Part shown: positions 7,709-14,987 of the stretch, piece after piece
How the letters are laid out: each line of letters begins with the position of its first letter
Numbering within the stretch: position 1 is the first letter of the stretch
From: Pseudomonadota bacterium
GTDB lineage: Bacteria; Desulfobacterota; Syntrophia; Syntrophales; UBA5619
Direction of reading: 5' to 3'
DNA: 15,265 nt
Assembly (NCBI GenBank): GCA_018896355.1
Contig: JAHIMW010000168.1
Span: forward strand, 1-15,265
Notes under the pieces: generated by a model
Told to the model about the DNA's origin: nothing
Databases searched by the model: none
What the model saw: the letters and a program-made list of their open reading frames with translations, nothing else
Made by a program: the position numbers and the translations under genes

Positions 7709-9235
7709 ATGACCATTCTGCAATTCGGCATTCCCCTCGTCGCCCTCAGCCTGGGGGTGGTAACGACCGGCATGGCCGGAAAGGATGGGGGGGGCGAGGT
7801 GCGTTCCCCCGCCGTGGCCGGGCAGTTCTACCCCGAATCGGCGACCGTCCTGAAACTGGCCGTCGAGAAATTCATGGAGGACGCGCTGCCGCCGCAGGTC
7901 AAAAAACCGGTCGCCATCGTCGTCCCCCACGCGGGGTACATCTACTCCGGCCAGATCTGCGCCGACGGCTGGAACCAGGTCCGCGGGGGGGCCTATGATG
8001 TCGTCGTCATCCTCGGAACGAACCACACGGTTCCCAGCCTCCGAAAAATCGCCCTCTATCCGGGCGGCGGCTTCCGGACGCCGCTCGGAACCGCAATGGT
8101 GGATGGGGATCTCACGGCGGCTCTCCTTGCCGCCTCGCCCGACTGCGCCCTCGACAAGGGACCGCACGTCCGGGAACACTCTCTCGAAGTCCAGGTTCCC
8201 TTCGTCCAGGTCCTCTTTCCACAGGCGAAGATCGTCGCCGCGATCGTCGGCGAAGCGGACGCCGCCCTCTGCACCCGCTTCGGAACCGCATTGGCCTCGG
8301 TCCTGAAGGGACGCCGCGCCGTGATCGTCGCCAGCTCCGACCTCTCCCACTACCCGTCGGCGAAAGACGCCGAGGACGCGGACATGAAGACGCTGGAGGC
8401 CGTCGCCACCCTCGATCCGGCGGCGTTCCATTCGGCCGTCCGGACACAGATGGCCCGGCGGATACCAAACCTCTCCACCTGCGCCTGCGGCGAGGCTCCC
8501 ATCATGGCCGCGATGGCCGCCGCGAAGGCGATGGGGGCGACCGGGGGAAAGGTCGTGAGTTACGCCCACTCGGGGAATCTCCCGATCGGCGAGCGGGAAC
8601 GCGTCGTCGGCTACGGGGCTGTCGTCCTGGCCGCCGATCCGAAAAAGGAGGCCCCCGCCGTGCGGCCGGCCGCGGCAACGGATGGGACGATCGGACCCGC
8701 AGACCGGAAATACCTGCTTCGCCTCGCGCGGGAGACGATCTCCCGTTATCTGACGATAAAGATGGTTCCACTGCCGCGGCTTTCGAGCCCCATTCTGCGC
8801 GAACCGCGCGGGGTCTTCGTCACCCTGAAGAAGCGCGGAGACCTGCGCGGCTGCATCGGCCGGATGGTTCCGGACCGGCCGCTCGCCGAGCTCGTCGGGG
8901 CGATGGCCCTCCAATCCGCCTTCGAGGATCCCCGCTTCAGCCCCGTAACACTCCGTGAGCTGCCTGATCTGGAAATCGAGATCTCCGTGCTGACGCCGAT
9001 GAAACCGGTCTCCGGCCCGAACGACATCGTCGTCGGCCGGGATGGCGTTCTCCTCCAGAAGGGGGGAAGATCCGCCGTGTTTCTCCCGCAGGTCGCCCCG
9101 GAACAGGGATGGGGAAGGGATGAGATGCTGAACCACCTGAGCCGGAAGGCAGGACTTCCGTCCGGCGCCTGGAGAGACGGGGCCACCTTCCTGACCTTCC
9201 AGGCGATCGTTTTTAGCGAAGCGGAACACCGATGA
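7709..9235 (+). CDS. Fused AmrB (MEMO) and AmrA (AMMECR1) protein with hydrophobic N-terminus
   Basis: The 508-residue product joins two partners of the AmmeMemoRadiSam system. Residues about 32-300 form a MEMO1-like domain related to class III extradiol dioxygenases: RSPAVAGQFYP start, H74 in PHAGYIYSG, H106 in LGTNH, an EHSLEVQVPF block, SSDLSHY and C260 in CGEAPI. The His/His/Cys set corresponds to the known MEMO metal ligands. Residues about 320-505 form an AMMECR1 domain with its hallmark LRGCIG (C382). The first 22 residues are hydrophobic (ILQFGIPLVALSLGVV) and lie before the normal MEMO start, suggesting export or membrane anchoring. The gene starts 18 bases after amrS and is surely co-transcribed. 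No reaction is known for these proteins in bacteria. Confidence 0.92.
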   Translation: MTILQFGIPLVALSLGVVTTGMAGKDGGGEVRSPAVAGQFYPESATVLKLAVEKFMEDALPPQVKKPVAIVVPHAGYIYSGQICADGWNQVRGGAYDVVVILGTNHTVPSLRKIALYPGGGFRTPLGTAMVDGDLTAALLAASPDCALDKGPHVREHSLEVQVPFVQVLFPQAKIVAAIVGEADAALCTRFGTALASVLKGRRAVIVASSDLSHYPSAKDAEDADMKTLEAVATLDPAAFHSAVRTQMARRIPNLSTCACGEAPIMAAMAAAKAMGATGGKVVSYAHSGNLPIGERERVVGYGAVVLAADPKKEAPAVRPAAATDGTIGPADRKYLLRLARETISRYLTIKMVPLPRLSSPILREPRGVFVTLKKRGDLRGCIGRMVPDRPLAELVGAMALQSAFEDPRFSPVTLRELPDLEIEISVLTPMKPVSGPNDIVVGRDGVLLQKGGRSAVFLPQVAPEQGWGRDEMLNHLSRKAGLPSGAWRDGATFLTFQAIVFSEAEHR

Positions 9236-9256
9236 AAAGCGGACGTCGCCGCGCTG
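9194..9256 (+). repeat. Copy 1 of the amrA-end / synthase-start duplication
   Basis: This segment covers the last 13 codons of amrBA, its stop and a degenerate ATGA-coupled start of the spermidine-synthase-like gene. It matches 11521-11582: 39 of 42 bases agree up to and including the stop, then GACGTCGCCGCGCTG is identical (15 bases) after a one-base length difference. Confidence 0.85.
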
Positions 9257-9384
9257 GGATCAGCCACCTCGTTGCAGATGCCGGGATTGGCGGCAGTGCG
9301 GGCCGGATCTTTGACGCCGAATGGAGGAATAACCGAAAAAGAAGATTCATCGGCAGCGGAAGCAGAATATCAGACAACCCTTAA
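9232..9384 (+). pseudogene. Decayed 5' fragment of the spermidine-synthase-like gene (or 50-codon ORF)
   Basis: An ATG overlaps the amrBA stop (ATGA) and opens a 50-codon, basic frame ending at 9384. Its first 25 bases match the start of the synthase-like gene at 11559 apart from small changes, including a one-base length difference that puts the rest out of frame. In the corrected frame the DVAAL start is kept and weak similarity may run on to about 9330. The upstream AAGAGGA ribosome binding site of the intact copy reads AAGCGGA here. It is best read as a relic; translation as a small protein cannot be excluded. Confidence 0.55.
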
Positions 9385-9427
9385 GAAAATGGCGTCTATG
9401 AGCGATTCCCGCGGTAATGCAGGATCG

Positions 9428-11077
9428 TCACTGCCGATACGTCTCCTTCACAAAAAAAGCCAGATGTTCGCCTATGAATGAATAGGGCAGCAACACTTCG
9501 TTTGCGCCAAGGCTTTTCAGTTCGTCGATCTGTTCCGCGGAATCCGCAGTAGCTATTATAACTGCATTGGGAGCAAGCATGTGGCATGTTTTTACAATAG
9601 AAGCGTTGCTTGTTCCCTTAAGCATCATGTCGGGGATGGTGGAAATAATTATTTCCGCCTTTTCAACATGGGCATGCTGAAGTGTGTCCGTACTGCTTAT
9701 ATCTCCGAATATTCCCTTGATTCCTTTATCGCCAAGTTCCTTAAGCGTCTCCATTTTGAAATCAATAGCTACAATCTTATTCAGAAGATCGGGCGCCGTT
9801 CTTTCAACGTGATCTATAAAAGCCCTTGCTCCGCGATGGAAACCAAGAAGTACGATAGGGTAATGCTCAGCCTGGTCCTCCGCATGTTCTTTTGTCTGCG
9901 ATCTGAATCCCATACGATTCATGGCTCTGTCAAAAAAAACATATAATGAATGATTGCTTTGGATAAAGTAAGAAGAAAGAACGGAAGTAATCGCCATGGA
10001 ATAGATAACAAGTGACATGATCCCTTTTTCAATATGGCCGTAAACGACCCCCAGGGATGCAATAACAAGAGAAAACTCGCTGATCTGGGACAGGTTAAGA
10101 CTGGTGATAAAGCTTGTTCGTCTGCCGCTTCCCGACAATGAAAGTATGGGGTAAATACTTAGAAACCGTGATAAAATAACAAACAAGACAATAATAAACG
10201 CGTGGATCAGTATAGGCAAATCGGGAAATGGAATTTTCATCCCTATGGAAAGGAAGAAAAGAGTGAGAAAAAAATCTCTTAAAGGAAGCACCTTTGCCAC
10301 TATATGTATGCCGAAGGGAAATGAAGATATGGCAATCCCCGCAATCAAAGCGCCCATTTCCATGGACAGGCCTATCCATGACCCGATGCCCGCCATGAGA
10401 ATACACCAGGCAATGGACGTTGCCACAACCATTTCCGGTGTTTCGGCAATTTTTTCATAAACCCATTTCAAAAAATACTTGCTTAAAATGAAACCGATGG
10501 CAAGAAGTAAAAAACTCCTGCCTAATGCAAGTAAAATCATGTGAATTTGCGGATTGGTGAAATTTGGCTGCAGGGCGAGAATCAGGATTGCCCAGATATC
10601 CTGAAAAATCAGGATGCCGATTGATAATCGACCGGGTAAAGTATCGAGTTCGAACTTGTCATAGAGCAGCTTCACAACTATCGCCGTGCTGCTCAGTGAA
10701 CAGAAAAGGGCAAGATATAATGCATCTATGTTGCCGCGGCCAAATCCGTACCCGATCAGAGTAAAGAATCCCAATCCGACCAGCACACAAAGGATGAATT
10801 GACCTGCTCCGGCATAGATCAATTGCCTGCCGGAAGATAACAGTTTTGTAAGATTCAGTTCAAGACCGATAACAAACAGAAGCAATATAAGGCCGATTTC
10901 GGATATGACCTCAATGTTGGCGGGTTCTTCAACAAGGCTAAAACCGATCTGCGGACCGATCAGCGCCCCGGCAACCAGATATCCCAGAATGATCGGCTGT
11001 CTAAATAACTTGAAGACGAATCCGAGTGCTGTTGCGGCGAGAATCGAAATACCAATTTCAGAAACTAATCCATGCAT
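9428..11077 (-). CDS. CPA2-family monovalent cation:proton antiporter with C-terminal RCK/TrkA-N domain
   Basis: The 549-residue product has about 12 hydrophobic segments over residues 1-385, beginning with the family-like LFRQPIILGYLVAGALIGP. A TrkA-N/RCK regulatory domain follows over about residues 405-549. This is the KefB/KefC-like layout that moves potassium or sodium against protons across the inner membrane. The nucleotide-binding glycine motif is degenerate (LLGFHRGARAF instead of GxGxxG), so NAD(H) binding is uncertain. The ATG at 11077 has AAGGGG about eight bases upstream. The gene is monocistronic, opposite in direction to its neighbours, and clearly richer in A/T and in AT-ending codons than they are, suggesting later acquisition. 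The transported ion cannot be told from the sequence. Confidence 0.9.
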   Translation of the reverse strand: MHGLVSEIGISILAATALGFVFKLFRQPIILGYLVAGALIGPQIGFSLVEEPANIEVISEIGLILLLFVIGLELNLTKLLSSGRQLIYAGAGQFILCVLVGLGFFTLIGYGFGRGNIDALYLALFCSLSSTAIVVKLLYDKFELDTLPGRLSIGILIFQDIWAILILALQPNFTNPQIHMILLALGRSFLLLAIGFILSKYFLKWVYEKIAETPEMVVATSIAWCILMAGIGSWIGLSMEMGALIAGIAISSFPFGIHIVAKVLPLRDFFLTLFFLSIGMKIPFPDLPILIHAFIIVLFVILSRFLSIYPILSLSGSGRRTSFITSLNLSQISEFSLVIASLGVVYGHIEKGIMSLVIYSMAITSVLSSYFIQSNHSLYVFFDRAMNRMGFRSQTKEHAEDQAEHYPIVLLGFHRGARAFIDHVERTAPDLLNKIVAIDFKMETLKELGDKGIKGIFGDISSTDTLQHAHVEKAEIIISTIPDMMLKGTSNASIVKTCHMLAPNAVIIATADSAEQIDELKSLGANEVLLPYSFIGEHLAFFVKETYRQ

Positions 11078-11333
11078 GATATTTGCCCCTTCCGCAAAAC
11101 GGTAATCGGTCCTTAAATTACTGCTTCCTTACGGCTATGCCCCCATCACAAGATTTGCATGTTTTATTACCACAAAGACCTTTTTGTTTCAATGGGTAAT
11201 GTACGGGCAATCCTGTTTCCCATGCAGGATATCCATCCATCGGATCACCTTGGAATCTGTAATATTGCCGAGATAGACCTTGGAAAGAACTGATTTCTCC
11301 GGCCTTCCCATGAACAATACCAAAATTCCCGCC

Positions 11334-11374
11334 AATCGGTTATATATAATTCCACGGAATTTGGAAATCGGTTA
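11334..11374 (+). repeat. Two AATCGGTTA direct repeats upstream of the promoter
   Basis: The exact 9-mer AATCGGTTA occurs at 11334-11342 and 11366-11374, 32 bases apart (about three helical turns), ending 14 bases before the -35 element. A partial copy (AATCGGT) is at 11104-11110. It is a possible regulator site; none is recognised. Confidence 0.4.
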
Positions 11375-11388
11375 CCCATCCTTTTCCA

Positions 11389-11418
11389 TTGACACCCCCG
11401 GGCAGCCTTCCCTATACT
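11389..11418 (+). promoter_or_regulatory. Strong sigma70-type promoter
   Basis: A perfect TTGACA at 11389-11394 and TATACT at 11413-11418 are separated by 18 bases. Transcription from about 11425 would give a short leader before the GTG at 11452 and serve the mini-ORF plus the synthase-like gene. Confidence 0.8.
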
Positions 11419-11451
11419 ATCCCGGCGTCCGGAACTGAAAGGAGACCTACC

Positions 11452-11562
11452 GTGACATTCATGCGAATCGGACTGCCGGGTGTCGTCTTCAGCTCCCGGA
11501 AGGCGGGGGCGTGTTTCTCCACCTTCCAGGCGATCGTTTTTTGCGAAGAGGAACAACGATGA
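11452..11562 (+). pseudogene. 36-codon mini-ORF: internally deleted amrBA remnant or leader peptide
   Basis: GTG 11452 has AAAGGAG seven bases upstream and reads 36 codons to a TGA at 11560-11562. Codons 13-36 (FSSRKAGACFSTFQAIVF and on) match the very end of the amrA domain (SRKAG and FQAIVF), with a gap of about nine codons. The first 14 codons (VTFMRIGLPGVVFS) align without gaps to the first 14 of amrBA (MTILQFGIPLVALS), with the ribosome binding site in register. The simplest reading is a second amrBA copy that lost nearly all of its interior but kept start, stop and expression signals. It overlaps the next gene by ATGA, so it could now act only as a translated leader. Confidence 0.6.
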
Positions 11563-11582
11563 TCGCCGACGTCGCCGCGCTG
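11521..11582 (+). repeat. Copy 2 of the amrA-end / synthase-start duplication
   Basis: This is the partner of 9194-9256. It spans the end of the mini-ORF and the intact start of the synthase-like gene, with the ribosome binding site AAGAGGA six bases before ATG 11559. Confidence 0.85.
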
Positions 11583-13729
11583 TTCCTGACGGGTCTCGTC
11601 TCGCTCTTCGGGCAGATCGTTCTGCTGCGGGAGCTGAACGTCGCCTTTTATGGAATCGAACTGATCTACCTCATCGCGCTGGGGGTCTGGATGCTCCTGA
11701 CCGCTGTGGGGGCGTTGATCGGCGGCAGCCGCCCCTCCGCCGGCCGGACGGCGGTTTTGTTTCTGTGCTTCGCCCTCTTCCTGCCGCTCGGCATCGTCTT
11801 CCTCCGGGCAAGCCGCCTCCTCCTCGGCGGCATCCCCGGCGCCTACCTCCCCTTTCCGCTGCAGATGGCGGCGCTGGTGATCGCCCTGCTGCCCGCCGGC
11901 CTGCTTTCGGGCCTGCTGTTCCGGGGGAGGCCGCCGGTCTCCATGCTGAACGTGGCCGGACGCTGGCAGGCGCCTACGGGATCGAAAGTGCGGGTGGGCT
12001 CGCCGGGGGGCTGCTGGCGACGATCTGTTTCCGGTACGGCGTCCAGAACCTCCCTCTCGCCGTCGTCTGCGGCCTGATTGCCGTCGCCGCTGCCCTTTTC
12101 CTCTTCCCGGGAAAAGGGAGCCGGCCCGGCCGCGTTGTCGCCGTCGCTCTGGCCGCGGTCCTGATCGCCATCCTCTATCAGTCGCCTCTTCTGGACCGGC
12201 GGATGACGGGCTGGAACCACCCGGGGCTCCTCGCGACACGGGATTCCCCCTACGGGCGGGTTACCGTCACCTCCCTCTCCGGACAAGTCGCCCTGTTCGA
12301 GAACGACGCTCTCATATTCGAAACGGGGGGAACCGAGGCGGAGCTCTTCGCCCACCTGACGGCCCTCCAGCACCCGGAGCCGCGGCGGATCCTCGTCCTC
12401 GGCGGAGGATGGGACGGGACCGTTCGCGAACTCCTCCGCCACCGGCCGGTCCGAATCGACGCCGTCCTTCTCAACCTTGATCCGATGGCCCTTCTCCGGC
12501 GCCACCTCCCCGCGGAGATCCGGGCGTCGCTGATCGACCCCGTGGTCCGACTCACGCGGGCCGATCCGCGACAGTTTCTTAAGAAGAGCGGTTTTGCCTG
12601 GGACCTGATTCTCGTCGGCACGCCGGAGCCCTCTTCGGGAGAGACGAACCGTTTCTACACGCGGGAGTTTTTCGCCCAGTGCGCCGCACGCCTGCACCGC
12701 GGCGGAATCGTTGCGCTGCGTCTCCCGGCCGCGGAAAACCTCTGGACACCGCAGGCGACCCGCCGGACGGCGAGTGTTTATCACGCCCTCTCGTCCGTCT
12801 TTCCGGAGATCCTGGTCCTGCCGGGTGCCATGACAGTGATCACCGCCTCCACCGCCCCCCTCCCCCGGTCGCCGGAAATCCTGACCGACCGCCTCCGGGA
12901 ACGGGGACTCCAGACCCGCCTCGTCTCGCCGCCCTACATCCGCTATCTCTTCACGAACGATCGTTTCGCCGACGTGGAAAAGAGACTGAAAGAGGCCGCT
13001 GTTCCCGCAAACACCGACATCCGACCGGTCTGCTATTCTTTCGCGGTGATGTCGTGGCTCGCGCGGTTCTTCCCGAAGCTGGCGCTTGCGGAGCTGCCCG
13101 GTTTCGGAGCCGCCGAAAACGGGTTGGCAACAATCGGGTGGATTTTGGGGATCGGTTTGCCGCTCTTGTTCTTCGGAAGCCGCCTGCAGCCCGCCTGGAG
13201 GCGAGGACTCCTGGCGGCCGTCGCCGGATTTCTCGGCATCGTGAGCGAGGCGGTCCTCATCCTCGCCTACCAGGCAAAGGAAGGCGTCCTCTACCAGGAC
13301 ATCGGCCTCCTGCTTGCAGCATTCATGGCCGGCATGGCCTTGGGGGCGCCGGTCCTCCGGGATCTGATCCTGGGAACAGGCGCCCGAAAAAAGTGGGTGC
13401 GGGGGTGGGGTATTGCCCTCCTCGCCGGCTTCGGTCTCGTCAATTTCGTCGCGATCGGGATCGTGACCGGCGGGGCCGCCGGAGGTCTGCTGCTGACCGC
13501 GGGGCTCCTTGCCGCGACCGGATTTCAGGTCGGCGGCCTCTTTGCCTATGCCGGCCTCTGCGGCGTCCGGGAACAGAAAAAGGTCATCGGCCCCCTCTAT
13601 GCTGCGGACCTCATTGGCGGCTGCCTCGGCGCTATCCTTGGGAGCCTCGCCCTCATCCCCATCTTCGGCCTCGCCGGAACCCTGAAGGGAATGATCCTGC
13701 TGGCCGCGCTGGCCGTTCTTCTCATCTGA
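11559..13729 (+). pseudogene. Membrane protein with spermidine-synthase-like domain, interrupted by a frameshift near 11960
   Basis: ATG 11559 (RBS AAGAGGA, ATGA overlap with the mini-ORF) opens a frame with about four membrane helices through LLPAGLLSGLLFRG and on to SMLNVAGRW. The homologous continuation, LAGAYGIESAGGLAGGLL, is in another frame from 11963 to 13729. One missing base around 11958-11966 explains this; no slippery site is seen. The corrected product would be about 723 residues: N-terminal helices, a central SAM-methyltransferase/spermidine-synthase-like fold (ILVLGGGWDG, then DLILVGTPEPS and NRFYTREFF), and at least six C-terminal helices. The acidic residues that spermidine synthases use in catalysis are not evident (VGTPEPS where the family has an Asp-rich motif), so aminopropyl transfer is doubtful. 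Such fused membrane/SpeE-like proteins are known but uncharacterised. A sequencing error is an alternative to a true pseudogene. Confidence 0.75.
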
Positions 13730-13769
13730 GGCGAAAGGGTCCGCCGGTAGGCAATTCCCCGCATCCCCT

Positions 13770-14069
13770 TCACCGTGCGTCAAGACCGGCCGCCATCTCC
13801 TCCAGCCCGGCGCCGGGCGGATAGTCGCACTGATCGGTCACGGCTGCGATCCGGTTTTCGACTCCGAGATCGTAAAGAATTTCGGTCAGATTGGGCGCCA
13901 GGGAAACGATCCTTCCCGGGGAAGCGGCCGCGGCAGCCGCCGGCAGCCACAGGACGGCAAGCCCCCCCAGTAGATAAACGACCATTTTCAGCCGGAGGCG
14001 TGGAACGAACCGGTTCCTGAATTTCATACGGGCATTGAGAAACACGTCCCCTCCTTCACCGGCGGTCAT
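13770..14069 (-). pseudogene. Truncated BtuF-like cobalamin-binding periplasmic protein
   Basis: The frame encodes 99 residues. From codon 15 a signal peptide is visible (MKFRNRFVPRLRLKMVVYLLGGLAVLWLPAAA region), then RIVSLAPNLTEILYDLGVENR and VTDQCDYPPGA, the typical start of BtuF/FecB-type binding proteins. Similarity stops there; eleven unrelated codons follow before the stop, whereas intact proteins have roughly 270-300 residues. The break coincides with a perfect palindrome at 13805-13818. The start at 14069 lies six bases after the tonB stop, so it was the third gene of the receptor-tonB operon; ATG 14027 is an alternative start. The remainder of the gene is not found in the window, and the convergent synthase-like gene begins 40 bases away. 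Confidence 0.8.
13805..13818. repeat. 14-bp perfect palindrome at the btuF break
   Basis: GCCCGGCGCCGGGC reads identically on both strands. It is inside the btuF-like frame exactly where similarity to the family ends. No T-run follows on either side, so it is not an intrinsic terminator. Confidence 0.7.
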
Positions 14070-14075
14070 CCGTCT

Positions 14076-14933
14076 TCACCAGGCTGAATTCCCGTTCAAA
14101 ACAAACCGGACCGGAACCTCCACCGACATCGTCACGGCCCGCCTCTCCTTTCGTCCCGGTTCGAATCTCCACGTCCTGACGGCCTCCAGGGCCGCCCGGT
14201 CCAGAATTTCATGACCAGCGGAACGTCTGATTCCCACCTGACCGACGCGACCATCGACAAGAACTTCGACAAACAGGACCACCACTCCCTGATAGCCCCG
14301 CAGCCGCGCCAGCGGAGGATAGGCGGGGCGGACATTGTCCCCGTACCGGGGAACCGCGTCGGCGTCCTTCGGGGGCCCCACACCGCTCCCCTCCAGCGGG
14401 GATTCCCCCGTTCCTTTTCGCCAAGAGGCGTGGGCGCCTGCGCCATCTCCCCCCGAGATTTCTCCACCTCCTCGTCGGGCTGCGGTGCTGCCTGCGCCAT
14501 TGCTTCCCGACAGATCGCCTCCTCCTGGAACGAGGGCCGGCGGCGCCGGGGAAGCCGGCGCAGGCAATGCGCCCGAGTCATGTCCCATTCCGAGCCATTT
14601 AGCGGGCGGCCGGATGTCCGCGAGCAGCTTCTTGCCTTCTTTTTCCGCCGGCGCAACATTCTCTGGAACCTCTCGCGGAAGAGCCGCCGCCACCGGGGCG
14701 GCCCTGTCCGCTGCCCGCCGTTTGCGCCCGGGCATGGCCACGATCTTCCCGGATGCGGCGAGATGTCCCGGAACGAGAAAGGCATTGATGCTGCTCTCCC
14801 TGATGGGCTGAACGTGCCTTGGGGCAGACCCGGACGCGAAAGACAGGAGCATGGGCAACAAGGCGGCATGGATTGCCGCTGAAACAATCAGGGCAAGAGC
14901 GAATCTCCTTTCCGCAACCGGCAGACGAATCAT
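14076..14933 (-). CDS. tonB: TonB family energy-transducing protein
   Basis: The 285-residue product has a single N-terminal membrane anchor (ALALIVSAAIHAALLPML), a long linker rich in Ala, Pro, Gly and charged residues (about 50-195), and a C-terminal TonB domain. That domain shows RPAYPPLARLRGYQGVV, a VLVDGRVGQV strand and the RAALEAVRTWRFEPGR helix/strand typical of TonB. It couples the inner-membrane proton gradient (via ExbB/ExbD, not in this window) to outer-membrane receptors. The start at 14933 has a GAGGA-like site about ten bases upstream. It lies 54 bases after a receptor gene and six before a btuF-like remnant, so it is probably dedicated to that receptor. Confidence 0.93.
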   Translation of the reverse strand: MIRLPVAERRFALALIVSAAIHAALLPMLLSFASGSAPRHVQPIRESSINAFLVPGHLAASGKIVAMPGRKRRAADRAAPVAAALPREVPENVAPAEKEGKKLLADIRPPAKWLGMGHDSGALPAPASPAPPALVPGGGDLSGSNGAGSTAARRGGGEISGGDGAGAHASWRKGTGESPLEGSGVGPPKDADAVPRYGDNVRPAYPPLARLRGYQGVVVLFVEVLVDGRVGQVGIRRSAGHEILDRAALEAVRTWRFEPGRKERRAVTMSVEVPVRFVLNGNSAW

Positions 14934-14987
14934 TTTCCCGAAATCCTCGCGATGGGAACAGACCGGCGACGTCCCTTCCTATACCTG

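Larger units (their letters stand above)
11078..11451. other. AT-rich intergenic region between divergent antiporter and mini-ORF
   Basis: No gene is supported here. The right part carries the + strand promoter at 11389-11418 and, just upstream, two exact AATCGGTTA direct repeats (11334-11342 and 11366-11374) plus an imperfect inverted repeat, CCAAAATTCC with GGAATTTGG, near 11320-11364. No clear promoter was seen for the antiporter; TTGAAA then TAATAA on the minus strand, near 11165-11195, is only a weak candidate. Confidence 0.6.

Noticed and set aside
6470..9229. A very long open frame (about 919 codons) on the minus strand opposite amrS and amrBA
   Set aside because: It is a by-product of GC-rich codon use. 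The composition is His/Arg/Gly/Asp-rich with no domain, and the + strand genes beneath it are clearly real.
9194..11582. Composite transposon or insertion sequence around the antiporter
   Set aside because: No transposase, integrase, terminal inverted repeats or tRNA target was found. The flanking repeats are direct copies of host gene ends, so a duplication/recombination model fits better.
11843..13783. A 646-codon open frame on the minus strand opposite the synthase-like gene
   Set aside because: Low-complexity charged sequence with no family features; it mirrors the real + strand gene.
13805..13818. Palindrome as a bidirectional terminator between the convergent genes
   Set aside because: It has no loop of normal size and no T-run on either strand, and it lies inside the btuF-like frame.
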